Below, one piece after another: positions 32,336-40,444 of a DNA stretch of 40,828 nucleotides. Both the position numbers and the translations under genes were made by a program. This DNA comes from Reyranella sp. (lineage in GTDB: Bacteria > Pseudomonadota > Alphaproteobacteria > Reyranellales > Reyranellaceae). Within the stretch, counting starts at the first letter, position 1. Every line of letters begins with the position of its first letter. The notes beneath the pieces are model-generated. The model saw nothing but the letters and a program-made list of their open reading frames with translations, did no database searches and was not told where the DNA came from. The stretch spans positions 1 to 40,828 of the forward strand of contig JALHMO010000049.1 in assembly GCA_022844015.1 (NCBI GenBank), in the 5' to 3' direction.

Positions 32336-33514
32336 ATGCTTCCCCTGTCCGACACGCTCGTTCTCGACCTCACGCAAGTCATTGCCGGCCCGACTGCCGG
32401 CCAGATCCTGGGCGACATGGGCGCCGACGTGATCAAGGTCGAGCCACTCCACGGCGAGCATTTCCGGCCGCACTTCGGCGGCGCCTGGGTGCCGTCGATG
32501 AACCGCAACAAGCGCGGGCTCGCGGTCGATCTGCGTACCGCCGGCGGACGCGACGTGCTGATGCGGCTGGTTCGCAAGGCCGACGTCTTCATGGAGGCCT
32601 TCGTGCCCGGCGTGATCGACCGGCTCGGTTTCGGCTGGGAGACGGCGTCGGCGGAAAACCCGCGCCTGGTCTATGCCTCGATCTCGGGCTACGGCCAGAC
32701 CGGCCCCTATTCCCCGCGTGCCGGCTACGATCCCTGCATCCAGGCCGAGGTCGGCCTGATGGACGCGACCGGGCCGGAGAACGGCGGGATGTGCCGCGTC
32801 GGAACCGCCCCGATCGACTATTGCACCGGCTTGTTCTGCGCCGCCGGCATCGCCTTCGCCCTGCTCGGCCGCCACAAGACCGGTCGCGGCCAGCGCCTCG
32901 ACCTGTCGCTGTTCGACGTCGGCATGCACATGATGAGCCATTGGATCACCAATCACGGGCGCACGGGCGAGAACCCGGTGCGCATGGGCACGTCGAACTC
33001 ACTGCTCTTCCCACTGCGCGTTTTCGATACCAGGACCCGCGGCATCTTCATCGCCGGCACCAACGATGCGTTCTGGCGCCTGCTGTGCAGTGCGCTCGGC
33101 CGGCAGGACTGGCTCGACGACAAGCGCTTCGCCAGCAACGAGAGCCGCATCGCTCATCGTGCGATTCTCGAGCCGATGATCGAGGCGCACTTCGCGGCGC
33201 ACACGGCCGAGGAGCTGCTCGACAAGCTGATCCCAGCCGGCATGGCGTGCGGGGCCGCCTTCCGGGTGAGCGACGTCATGGAGAGCGACCACGCCAGGGC
33301 GCGCGGCAGCGTGCTCGAGATCAGCTATCCTGGCCTCGGCCCGGTGAAGTCGGCGGCCAACCCGATCAAGCTCTCCGACGCGCCGGTCGGCACGCGCCGC
33401 AAGTCGCCGATGGTCGGCGAGCACACGGCCGAGATCCTGCGCGAGGTCGGCTACAGCGACGCCGAGATTGCGGCGCTGCGCGATGCGAAGGCCGTCGCCT
33501 GTCACCAGGGATGA
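32336..33514 (+). CDS. Class III (CaiB/BaiF family) CoA-transferase
   Basis: A 392-aa enzyme that moves CoA from a donor thioester to an organic acid. The N-terminal VLDLTQVIAGPTAGQILGDMGADVIKVEP is typical, as are YASISGYGQTGPY, AGYDPCIQAEVGLMDATG and the catalytic Asp161 in APIDYCTG. An AGAGGG site precedes ATG 32336. Substrates range from formate and carnitine to aromatic and sulfinic acids; a family III CoA-transferase (Act) activates 3-sulfinopropionate in Variovorax. Neither neighbour fixes the substrate. The possible link with the desulfinase-like gene at 1883-3082 is noted as inference. Confidence 0.92.
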   Translation: MLPLSDTLVLDLTQVIAGPTAGQILGDMGADVIKVEPLHGEHFRPHFGGAWVPSMNRNKRGLAVDLRTAGGRDVLMRLVRKADVFMEAFVPGVIDRLGFGWETASAENPRLVYASISGYGQTGPYSPRAGYDPCIQAEVGLMDATGPENGGMCRVGTAPIDYCTGLFCAAGIAFALLGRHKTGRGQRLDLSLFDVGMHMMSHWITNHGRTGENPVRMGTSNSLLFPLRVFDTRTRGIFIAGTNDAFWRLLCSALGRQDWLDDKRFASNESRIAHRAILEPMIEAHFAAHTAEELLDKLIPAGMACGAAFRVSDVMESDHARARGSVLEISYPGLGPVKSAANPIKLSDAPVGTRRKSPMVGEHTAEILREVGYSDAEIAALRDAKAVACHQG

Positions 33515-33936
33515 GATGACGACGGCGAAATCGGCCGCGAGCCATCGGTCGGCAAACCCCGCCTCGCCGAGGACACTCGTTGCTTCGACCTAGCGGCAAG
33601 GCATTCGCATACCTGATTACCCATTAAGCTCCGCAGCGTAAGAAGGTTGTGCCCTCAGAGTGCCAAAGCGTCATCAAAAGGGGGCAACAGAGGGGCCTCG
33701 CGCTCCACACCAAGGCACCTCCTATGGCGCGATATCGTGCGAGCGGACGCATCTGGGTAATCAGGTTCGCATATGCCAGAAAATCCCGTCATCCCGAGCG
33801 GAGCCGAGCGTAGCGCGGCGTAGTCGAGGGACCTTTCTTTCTGGTGCCGCTGCAAGAAAGATCCCTCCACTACGCCTCGCTACGCTCGGCTCCGGTCGGG
33901 ATGACGGCGCTATTTTGAGATGCTACCGCATTGGCT
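33515..33936. repeat. Gene-free gap with two adjacent palindromic elements
   Basis: No gene is seen. One inverted pair runs from 33599 (AGGCATTCGCATACCTGATT) to 33777 (GGGTAATCAGGTTCGCATAT and GCC), enclosing about 130 bp of unique sequence. Directly after it, at about 33788-33905, is a full 'gtcatcccgagcggagccg' ... 'ggtcgggatgac' palindrome. Here the terminal motif and the palindromic core lie side by side instead of nested as at 30484-30676. Confidence 0.7.
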
Positions 33937-34371
33937 CTACCGCACGGGAAAATAGATCTCCATCCGGTCGTCGGCCACATAGACTTCCCACGGCGCGCCG
34001 GCGGGTTGCTTGCCGTTGGCCTCCATCCACGCGTGGAGGGCGTTGTAGGCGTTCTCGCTCGTGGCCTGATCGCCGACGTGGACGGTCATCGCGACCCTGG
34101 CTTGCGGGAGCTCCGTCGCCACCAGATTGCCTTGCGACTTCGCGGGGACGGCGAGCGGAAAGCCCGATTCGAACTCGAGGACTCCATCGGCGAACTGATA
34201 GGTGCGCGCGAAGGGAGCACCGGCCGGTTGCAGCCCGGCCCTCTCCAGATAGCTGCCGACGGCGCCGATATTGCCGCCAATGGCCTCGCCGGCCTGCTCG
34301 ATCCTGACCTTGCCCCTGATGACGAGAGCGGGTTGGGCGGCATGGTCCTGGACCTGGATATCGTACGTCAC
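33937..34371 (-). CDS. GyrI-like / AraC effector-binding domain protein
   Basis: A 144-aa single-domain protein of the GyrI-like small-molecule-binding fold. It begins VTYDIQVQDHAAQPALVIRG, and FADGVLEFESGFPLAVP, ARVAMTVHVG, AYNALHAWMEANGKQPAGAPWEVYV and MEIYFPV follow the SHS2 repeat pattern of this family. GTG 34371 is preferred because the 21 residues encoded upstream (to ATG 34434) do not look like the domain; a GAGAGGA lies upstream. It sits beside an AraC regulator on the same strand, 129 bp away. The family binds hydrophobic cations and other ligands; the role here is unknown. Confidence 0.82.
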   Translation of the reverse strand: MTYDIQVQDHAAQPALVIRGKVRIEQAGEAIGGNIGAVGSYLERAGLQPAGAPFARTYQFADGVLEFESGFPLAVPAKSQGNLVATELPQARVAMTVHVGDQATSENAYNALHAWMEANGKQPAGAPWEVYVADDRMEIYFPVR

Positions 34372-34500
34372 GGATTCATGTCCTCTCTCGCAAGACGGTT
34401 GCCTCTGACGGTGGGTACCCGCCGATGAAGCCATCCTACGCAGAGGTCTCAGGCCTCGATTGTAAAAATCCGACCTCGGCCGTGGCGCCAGCCAGGTCCG

Positions 34501-35340
34501 TCACTTGGTGGAAGGCGGCGGAGGACTGGTCGGCGTGGTGAGATGGTCCGACATCACATGACTGCTGCTGAGGTACTTCATCGGGCTCATGCCCGAGAAC
34601 TTCGTGAAATCCCGGATGAAGTGCGATTGGTCGTAGTACCCGCAAGCGGTCGCCGCGTCGGCAAGGGTCAGCGTGTTGGCCTCCCTGGCCATCGCCAGGA
34701 ACTTCTGGAACCGCATGAGGCGCGACAGGATCTTCGGCGTGATGCCCACCTGTTTCTTGAACTTGCGCTCGAGCTGACGCTCGCTGAAGCCGATGAGCCT
34801 GACGAGCTCCTGCACCGAATACTCGCCCTCCGACCTGACGATATACTGGCACGCCTGGCGGACGAAGATGTCTTCCTTCGATTCCTGCGTCAGGCGCTCC
34901 TCGAGCACGGCGATCATTGCCGCCAGTCGCTCGTCATGGGATCCGGCACGCGCGATCCGTTCGTGGATCGCCACCGAGAACGCGGGCTCGAAGTCGGCGA
35001 ATTCGACCACCCGGTCGACGATCTCCTCGTAGGGAACATCGAAGAACCGCGCGGCACCCGCTGCCTTGAAACGGATGGACACGACACCGACCTCGCCGGT
35101 GGGCTTGAGCATGATGCGCTCGGTGAGCTGACCGGACATCAGAACCCGCGCCTGGCGTTCGTAGGAGCCGCCTTCGAGCTTCAGGAACGCGTCGCCGAAA
35201 TGAACGACCAGCTCCGTCTTGCCGTCGGGCAGCACGATCTCCGGCTCCGGATCGGAGTGGCCCTTGGGCGCGGCCAGTATCCAGATGCAGTCGACGAACG
35301 GTTCGAGGCGGGCGGGCGGCGGCAGGGTCCTGTAGAACAT
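34501..35340 (-). CDS. AraC-family transcriptional regulator
   Basis: A 279-aa regulator. The N-terminal sensor (about 1-140) opens FYRTLPPPARLEPFVDCIWI, as in the DUF6597-type AraC proteins, with VLPDGKTELVVHFGD. The C-terminal HTH pair covers about 170-265: YSVQELVRLIGFSERQLERKFKKQVGITPK and TLADAATACGYYDQSHFIRDFTKFSGMSPMKYL. ATG 35340 has GGAAGAAG upstream; the open frame to 35652 beyond it is low quality. It is divergent from the deacetylase gene and may control it or the GyrI-like gene. Confidence 0.9.
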   Translation of the reverse strand: MFYRTLPPPARLEPFVDCIWILAAPKGHSDPEPEIVLPDGKTELVVHFGDAFLKLEGGSYERQARVLMSGQLTERIMLKPTGEVGVVSIRFKAAGAARFFDVPYEEIVDRVVEFADFEPAFSVAIHERIARAGSHDERLAAMIAVLEERLTQESKEDIFVRQACQYIVRSEGEYSVQELVRLIGFSERQLERKFKKQVGITPKILSRLMRFQKFLAMAREANTLTLADAATACGYYDQSHFIRDFTKFSGMSPMKYLSSSHVMSDHLTTPTSPPPPSTK

Positions 35341-35650
35341 CCGGGAGCTTCTTCCAGTCGGCGTGCTTCTGCGCCTTCGGGGCGAACCCGAGAGTGGTCC
35401 CGACCTCGACGACATGCGAGAGCGGCACGTCGCGATCGCAGTAGCTGCGCATGCTGCCTGCGCCGGCGCGAGTGGGCAAGCGAGCCGACAGGCGCCAACC
35501 TGACTTGAAGGGGACCTCGAGCGAGTCCCACCTGGATGAGCCTCGCGTGAAACGCCATCGGCATGCCGCCGCGGTTGATGTATTCCTGCAGCACAGCGCA
35601 CGGAGACGGGCCCCCGAGATATCTCGAGCACGCCTGAATTCTTTCGTGGC
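35341..35650 (-). pseudogene. Possible frameshifted gene remnant
   Basis: In this gap two minus-strand frames each look protein-like over half the length. One reads SPCAVLQEYINRGGMPMAFH, then ARLIQVG, at about 35520-35620. The other reads WDSLEVPFKSGWRLSARL and later DVPLSHVVEVGTTLGFAPKA, QKHADWKKLP at about 35345-35525, with G/C-rich third positions. They would join by one frameshift near 35520-35535. No family is recognised and no start is clear, so this may be a broken gene or a chance effect of high GC. The 3' end overlaps the AraC ribosome-binding region. Confidence 0.3.
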
Positions 35651-35678
35651 ACAGGAACCGGAGGCCAAAGGGAACGGC

Positions 35679-36707
35679 ATGAAGATCATCTACTCCGACA
35701 AGCACGCCCAGCACGATCCGCAGACTTTTGTCGTGCGCGGCGTCAAGCAGCGCAGCGCCGAGCAGCCCGAGCGCGCCGAGCGCCTGCTCGCGGCGGCCCG
35801 CGGCGCGGGCCACGAGATCACGGCGCCCGCCGCGCATGGTTCCGCGCCGGCCGAGAGCGTGCACACGCCCGAGTACATCGACTTCCTGAAGACCATCGCC
35901 GGCCAGTGGGCGTCGCTCGCCAACGCATCTCCCGAGGTCGTGCCCAACGTCCATCCGGCGCGCTATCCCGCGACCTATCCCAAGGCATTGGCTGGCCGCG
36001 CCGGCTGGCATCAGGCCGATCTCGCCTGCCCGATCGGCCCGCATACCTGGGACGCAGCGCTCGCCGCCACGGAGGTCGCGGCGACGGCGACCGACCTGGT
36101 GCTCGACGGCACCCGCGAGACCTATGCACTCTGCCGGCCACCCGGCCATCATGCCTATTCCGACATGGCCGGCGGCTTCTGCTTCCTGAACAACAGCGCC
36201 ATCGCCGCCCAGCGCCTGCGGCGCGGTCATGCGCGCGTCGCCGTGCTCGATGTCGACGTCCATCACGGCAATGGCACGCAAGGCATCTTCTTCGAGCGCG
36301 ACGACGTGCTGACGGTGTCGATCCACGCCGACCCCAGCACCTACTATCCCTACTTCTGGGGGCACGCGCACGAGACCGGAACGGGCAAGGGCCACGGCTT
36401 CAATCTCAACCTGCCGCTGCCGATGGGCTCGCCCGATGCGCCGTGGCTCGAGGCCGGCGACAAGGCGCTCGCGCGCATCAAGGCCTTCGCGCCGACGGCG
36501 CTGGTCGTCGCGCTGGGGCTCGACGCCGCCGCCAGCGATCCGCTGCAGGGCCTCAAGGTGACCGGCGCCGGCTTCCATGCGATGGCAGGCAAGATCGCGA
36601 GCCTCGGCCTCCCCACCGTGCTGGTGCAGGAAGGCGGCTACCTCAGCGACGACCTGGGACACAATCTCGTGCAGTTCCTCGCGGGATTCGAGGCCCGCCG
36701 GCGCTGA
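35679..36707 (+). CDS. Histone deacetylase-family acetylpolyamine amidohydrolase-like protein
   Basis: A 342-aa Zn-dependent deacetylase of the arginase/HDAC fold. The active site is complete: RPPGHHAYSD (His157, His158), LDVDVHHGNGTQ (Zn ligands Asp193, His195), LGLDAAASDP (Asp282) and EGGY (Tyr321). The N-terminal MKIIYSDKHAQHDP and the extra loop near residues 80-115 match acetylpolyamine amidohydrolases (AphA-like), which remove acetyl groups from acetylated putrescine, cadaverine or spermidine. AAAGGGA precedes ATG 35679. A polyamine importer is encoded 10 kb upstream, consistent with polyamine use. Confidence 0.9.
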   Translation: MKIIYSDKHAQHDPQTFVVRGVKQRSAEQPERAERLLAAARGAGHEITAPAAHGSAPAESVHTPEYIDFLKTIAGQWASLANASPEVVPNVHPARYPATYPKALAGRAGWHQADLACPIGPHTWDAALAATEVAATATDLVLDGTRETYALCRPPGHHAYSDMAGGFCFLNNSAIAAQRLRRGHARVAVLDVDVHHGNGTQGIFFERDDVLTVSIHADPSTYYPYFWGHAHETGTGKGHGFNLNLPLPMGSPDAPWLEAGDKALARIKAFAPTALVVALGLDAAASDPLQGLKVTGAGFHAMAGKIASLGLPTVLVQEGGYLSDDLGHNLVQFLAGFEARRR

Positions 36708-36786
36708 TCGCTCACGCTCGGAGACGACGTCGCGATCGCCGAGCCGTCAGGGACGAGGTTCCAGCGGGCGCAGTAAAAGCTGGGCG

Positions 36787-37620
36787 TCAATCGCCGCCGT
36801 TGCCGCCGAGCACGTAGACGGTGAGCTTCTCCGGCAGCTCCTCGCGCACGACCTCGACGGATCGCTGGTCGGGCCATACGAACTCGGCGTCGAGCTCCTG
36901 CATGAGGCCTTGGAAGCGCTCGACCTGGGAGCGCCCCCAGTAGTGCATCGGCAGCACCATCCTGGGCTGGATCTGCCGGACCACGTCGACCATCAAAGGC
37001 TGGCCCATCGTGTAGGAGCCGTCGATCGGCACCATCAGCACGTCGATGCGGCCGAGCTCCTCGAGATGCTCCTTGGTCAGCCGATGATGCAGATGGCCGA
37101 GATGGGCGATGCAGAGATCGGCGATGGCGTAGATGAAGATCGAGTTGCCGTTGATGCGGGCCGACGAGCCGCCCCAGTCGCGGGCGTTGGTCGGCACGTT
37201 CCACACCTTCATGTCCTTGAAGGCGATGTCGTGCTTGGCCTCGGTCTCGCCGGGCTCGCTCGGCCAGCCGCGCAGCACGTAGGTGATGCCTTCCTCCGGA
37301 TCGTCGGTGAAGTGCGTCGAATGGGCATTGTTCATGGTGACGATGTCGGGCCGGCGGCCGAAGCCGTTGACGCCGTTGTAGTCGGTGATGGCCCGCACGC
37401 CCTGCGCCGAGTCGATCTGATAGCTGGAATGGCCGAGGAAGGTGATGAGGGCGCGGCTCGGCGAGTTGCCGGCGGCGATCGGCAGACCGCCGAGCGACGC
37501 CACCTGGATGCCGGGCAGGGCCCGCTCGACCAGGTTCTGCGAGCAGCGCGCCAGGGCCGGTCCGGCGATCAGGGCGAAGGTCGAGGCAAGCAGGGCGAGC
37601 AGCGAAACGCGAAAGGTCAT
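36787..37620 (-). CDS. Exported MBL-fold (UlaG-like) protein
   Basis: A 277-aa protein with signal peptide residues 1-23 (ending PALARC, so cleavage before or near Cys; a lipoprotein is possible but the lipobox is poor). The fold resembles UlaG-like metallo-beta-lactamases: ITFLGHSSYQI, AHSTHF, IAHLGHLHHRL, VPIDGSYTMG and VLPMHYWG. The classical HxHxDH is replaced by NNAHSTHF, so metal binding differs from standard MBL enzymes. GGAGG lies 5 nt upstream of ATG 37620; the longer frame to 37737 is rejected. The function is unknown. Confidence 0.83.
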   Translation of the reverse strand: MTFRVSLLALLASTFALIAGPALARCSQNLVERALPGIQVASLGGLPIAAGNSPSRALITFLGHSSYQIDSAQGVRAITDYNGVNGFGRRPDIVTMNNAHSTHFTDDPEEGITYVLRGWPSEPGETEAKHDIAFKDMKVWNVPTNARDWGGSSARINGNSIFIYAIADLCIAHLGHLHHRLTKEHLEELGRIDVLMVPIDGSYTMGQPLMVDVVRQIQPRMVLPMHYWGRSQVERFQGLMQELDAEFVWPDQRSVEVVREELPEKLTVYVLGGNGGD

Positions 37621-37916
37621 CGGACCTCCTTTGCACCGCATGATGCGGCTTACTTGCGCCGCTTCGCAAGCTGTGTGCCGGACGAAGGTCGACGCGCGCT
37701 CATCTACCTCTCGCGTCCGGGCAGGGCATTCGTTCATGCCAATTTTTCCGTCATCCCGAGCGGAGCCGCCCGGCGGCGCAGTCGAGGGACCTTTCTTGTC
37801 GACGCCACAACAAGAGAGGTCCCTCCACTACGCCTCGCTGCGCTCGGCTTCGGTCGGGATGACGGTTTTTTGCTAACTGCGAATGTCGCCCCCTCGACCC
37901 GAGAATTCCCCCTCCA
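37621..37916. repeat. Repeat element with 'gtcatcccgag' core
   Basis: No gene is seen in this stretch. AGGGCATTCG at 37723-37732 is the left terminus, the core palindrome spans about 37750-37863 ('gtcatcccgagcggagcc' to 'cggtcgggatgac'), and a degenerate right terminus, GCGAATGTC, is at 37879-37887. The order matches the intact element at 30484-30676. Confidence 0.75.
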
Positions 37917-37956
37917 TTGACATCGTTGTGGAGAATGAATAGAACAAAAAGAGAAC
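37917..37956 (+). promoter_or_regulatory. SOS promoter with LexA box for imuA-imuB
   Basis: A perfect alphaproteobacterial LexA box, GAAC-AAAAAGA-GAAC (37942-37956), overlaps the -10 region of a promoter with consensus -35 TTGACA (37917-37922), 17-bp spacer and TAGAAC (37940-37945). LexA binding here would block RNA polymerase, giving DNA-damage induction of imuA-imuB, whose start lies 40 bp downstream. Confidence 0.88.
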
Positions 37957-37995
37957 ATCATTTTCCCCAACGCATTTCACCATTTCGAGGGGGCC

Positions 37996-38877
37996 ATGCC
38001 CGTCATTTCCTCGAATACCCTTGCTCCCCCCGCCGCCAACGATGCGGCACCCCCCGTCGCGGCGGAGCTGCGCGAACGGGTGCGGCGGCTGGAGCGCGCC
38101 CACAGTGCCCAGCGAGCCGGCCGGGCCGCCGTGCCGCTCGGCATCCCGGCGATCGATGCCCTGTTGCCGGACGGCGGGTTGCTGGCCGGTGCCCTGCACG
38201 AGATCGAGGCCGGCCCTACACTATCCGGCCGGGTGGCCCCCCACGATGGCGCGGCCCTGGGCTTTGCCGCCCATCTGATAGGGCGCTTCGGGCCGGGGAC
38301 CCTGCTGTGGTGCCGTCAGCCGTCGGGTGCGTTCGATGCGCCGCCCTATGCCGCCACGCTCGCGACCTGGTTCGACCCGGCCCGCCTGCTGATGATCACG
38401 ACGCGGCGCGACGAGGACCTGTTCTGGGCGATGGAAGAAGGCCTGCGCTGCCCCGGCATCGCCGCCGTGCTGGGCGAGACCCGCGCCGCCGATCCCACCG
38501 CCGGCCGGCGCCTGTCGCTCGCCGCCGAGAAGAGCGGCGTGCCCGCCCTGCTGCTGCGGCCCCAGCCGGCGCCGCCGCAAAGCGTCTGCACGACACGCTG
38601 GCGCATCGCCTCGGCGCCGTCGCGCTCGACGCCCGGCCTCGGCGATATCGGCGTGCCGCGCTGGTGCCTCGAGCTGCGGCGCAACCGCTTCGGCACGCCG
38701 TCGGTCGACGAATTTCCTTCCTGGCTCGTGGAGTGGAACGATGAAACGAATAGTCTCGCTGTGGTTCCCCAAGCTATCGACAGATCGGCTGGCCCGCCCC
38801 AGGCCACAGTCGGCCGACGGCCCGACTCCGCGCCACGGGTCGCCGAGCGACTGGTCGCCCCGCGACTGGTCGGCTAG
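37996..38877 (+). CDS. imuA: ImuA, SOS mutagenesis accessory protein
   Basis: A 293-aa RecA/SulA-like protein that works with ImuB and DnaE2 in error-prone translesion synthesis. Features are LRERVRRLERAHSA, PLGIPAIDALLPDGGLLAGALHEIEA, GALLWCRQ-like GTLLWCRQPSGAF, and RNRFGTPSVDEFPSWLVEWNDETN near the end of the conserved part (about 232-252). The last ~45 residues overlap the imuB reading frame (137 nt shared) and look like sequence dictated by that other frame. Expression is from a LexA-boxed promoter. The start ATG 37996 follows 'gagggggcc'. Confidence 0.9.
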   Translation: MPVISSNTLAPPAANDAAPPVAAELRERVRRLERAHSAQRAGRAAVPLGIPAIDALLPDGGLLAGALHEIEAGPTLSGRVAPHDGAALGFAAHLIGRFGPGTLLWCRQPSGAFDAPPYAATLATWFDPARLLMITTRRDEDLFWAMEEGLRCPGIAAVLGETRAADPTAGRRLSLAAEKSGVPALLLRPQPAPPQSVCTTRWRIASAPSRSTPGLGDIGVPRWCLELRRNRFGTPSVDEFPSWLVEWNDETNSLAVVPQAIDRSAGPPQATVGRRPDSAPRVAERLVAPRLVG

Positions 38878-40444
38878 GGCGGCCGCCACCGTTGTCTGGC
38901 GCGACGGCTGTCCGCGTCTCGCCGCCGTCAACCCGCATGCCCGCACCGCCGGCCTGCGGCCCCACATGCGGCTGGCCGATGCGCGGGCGCTGGTGCCCGA
39001 CCTGATCACCACGGCGGGCGAGCCGCAGGCCGACCGACGCCTGATCGAGGTCATCGCCGGCTGGTGCGAACGCTACACGCCGTGGGTGACGATCGATCCG
39101 CTGGGCGGCGCCCTCGCCGAGGAAGGCACGGAAGCCTGCAGCGCCGGCGGCTTCGGCGGCGATGCCGGCCTGCTGCTCGACGTCACCGGCTGCGGCCATC
39201 TCTTCGGCCCGGACGAGGCGGGCGAACGCGCCCTGCTGGCTGACCTGGTGGAACGCCTGTCGCGTCACGACTTCGCCTGCCGGGCGGCGATGGCCGACAC
39301 GGCGGGCGCGGCCTGGGCGCTGGCGCGCTATGCCGAGCGCCAGGCCGACCTCTTCTGCCCACGCCACGGCCAGCGGGCCGCCCTGGCGACGCTGCCGGTC
39401 GAAGGGCTGCGGGTCGACGCGCCGATCCTCGAGACCTTCCTGAAGCTCGGCCTGCGCCGCATCGGCGATCTCTATCCGCTGCCGCGCGCGCCGCTGGTGC
39501 GGCGCTTCGGCGAGCAGCCGGTCTCCCGCCTCGACCAGGCGTTGGGCACGCTCGCCGAGCCGCTCGAGCCGCGCCGGCCACCGCCTTCCTTCCGCACGCG
39601 ACTGGCCTTCGCCGAGCCGGTCGGCCGGCCCGAGGACATCGCCGCCGCGACCAGCCGCCTGCTCGCCGCGCTGTGCCGTCAGCTCGAGCAGGCGGGCGTC
39701 GGCGCACGCACGCTCGAGATCGCGCTCTACCGGGTCGACGGCTCGGTCGACCGCACCTCGATCGGCACCAGCCGGCCCAACCGCGACAATCCCAAGCTGA
39801 TGAAGCTGTTCCAGGAGAAGCTCGGCGAGCTCGACCCCGGCTTCGGCGTCGAGCTGATGATCCTGGCTGCGCCCGAGGTCGAAGCCTGGACCGGCACGCA
39901 GGACACGCTGCCCGAGTCGGGTGTCCTGCCGACCTCGATGATGGAAGACGGCACGATCGATCTCGCCGACCGGCTGGCCTCGAGGCTGGGCGAGGACAAC
40001 GTGGTGCGGCTGCTGCCGCGCGACAGCCATCTGCCCGAGCGGGTGCAGACCGCCGGCGGCGTCTCGGTCAGGCCCGCGCCGGCCGGCGCGTGGCGGCGGG
40101 TCGCCGATCTCAAGGGCGCGCGGCCGACCCGCCTGCTGCAGCGGCCCGAGCCGATCGAGGTCACGGCGTTCGTGCCCGACGATCCGCCGATGACCTTCCA
40201 GTGGCGCCGCCATGCCCATCGCATCGTGCGTTCCGAAGGCCCCGAGCGGCTGGCCGACGAATGGTGGCGGCCGCGCTCCGACGGCAGCCGGCCGCCGGCC
40301 AACACGGTCCCGCTGTTCCGCGACTACTACCGGGTCGAGGACAAGGACGGCGTCCGCTTCTGGCTGTTTCGCGACGGCCCCTACAACGCGCCCGCCAACG
40401 GCCAACCGACCGCCCGCTGGTACCTCCACGGATTCTGCGCGTGA
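38741..40444 (+). CDS. imuB: ImuB, inactive Y-family DNA polymerase-like protein
   Basis: A 567-aa Y-family polymerase homologue that acts as the hub of the ImuA-ImuB-DnaE2 mutasome. It opens MKRIVSLWFPKLSTDRLAR. Regions AAVNPHARTAGLRPHMRLADARALVPDL (about 67-94), LLLDVTGCGHLFG (about 146-158) and LGLRRIGDLYPLPRAPLVRRFG fit ImuB. The first catalytic acidic residue of true polymerases (DxDxF) is not seen at the N-terminus, where SLWFPK stands, consistent with the known lack of activity. GTGGAG precedes ATG 38741. The C-terminus ends WYLHGFCA. A dnaE2 gene, the usual third member, does not follow within the remaining 384 bp. Confidence 0.94.
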   Translation: MKRIVSLWFPKLSTDRLARPRPQSADGPTPRHGSPSDWSPRDWSARAAATVVWRDGCPRLAAVNPHARTAGLRPHMRLADARALVPDLITTAGEPQADRRLIEVIAGWCERYTPWVTIDPLGGALAEEGTEACSAGGFGGDAGLLLDVTGCGHLFGPDEAGERALLADLVERLSRHDFACRAAMADTAGAAWALARYAERQADLFCPRHGQRAALATLPVEGLRVDAPILETFLKLGLRRIGDLYPLPRAPLVRRFGEQPVSRLDQALGTLAEPLEPRRPPPSFRTRLAFAEPVGRPEDIAAATSRLLAALCRQLEQAGVGARTLEIALYRVDGSVDRTSIGTSRPNRDNPKLMKLFQEKLGELDPGFGVELMILAAPEVEAWTGTQDTLPESGVLPTSMMEDGTIDLADRLASRLGEDNVVRLLPRDSHLPERVQTAGGVSVRPAPAGAWRRVADLKGARPTRLLQRPEPIEVTAFVPDDPPMTFQWRRHAHRIVRSEGPERLADEWWRPRSDGSRPPANTVPLFRDYYRVEDKDGVRFWLFRDGPYNAPANGQPTARWYLHGFCA

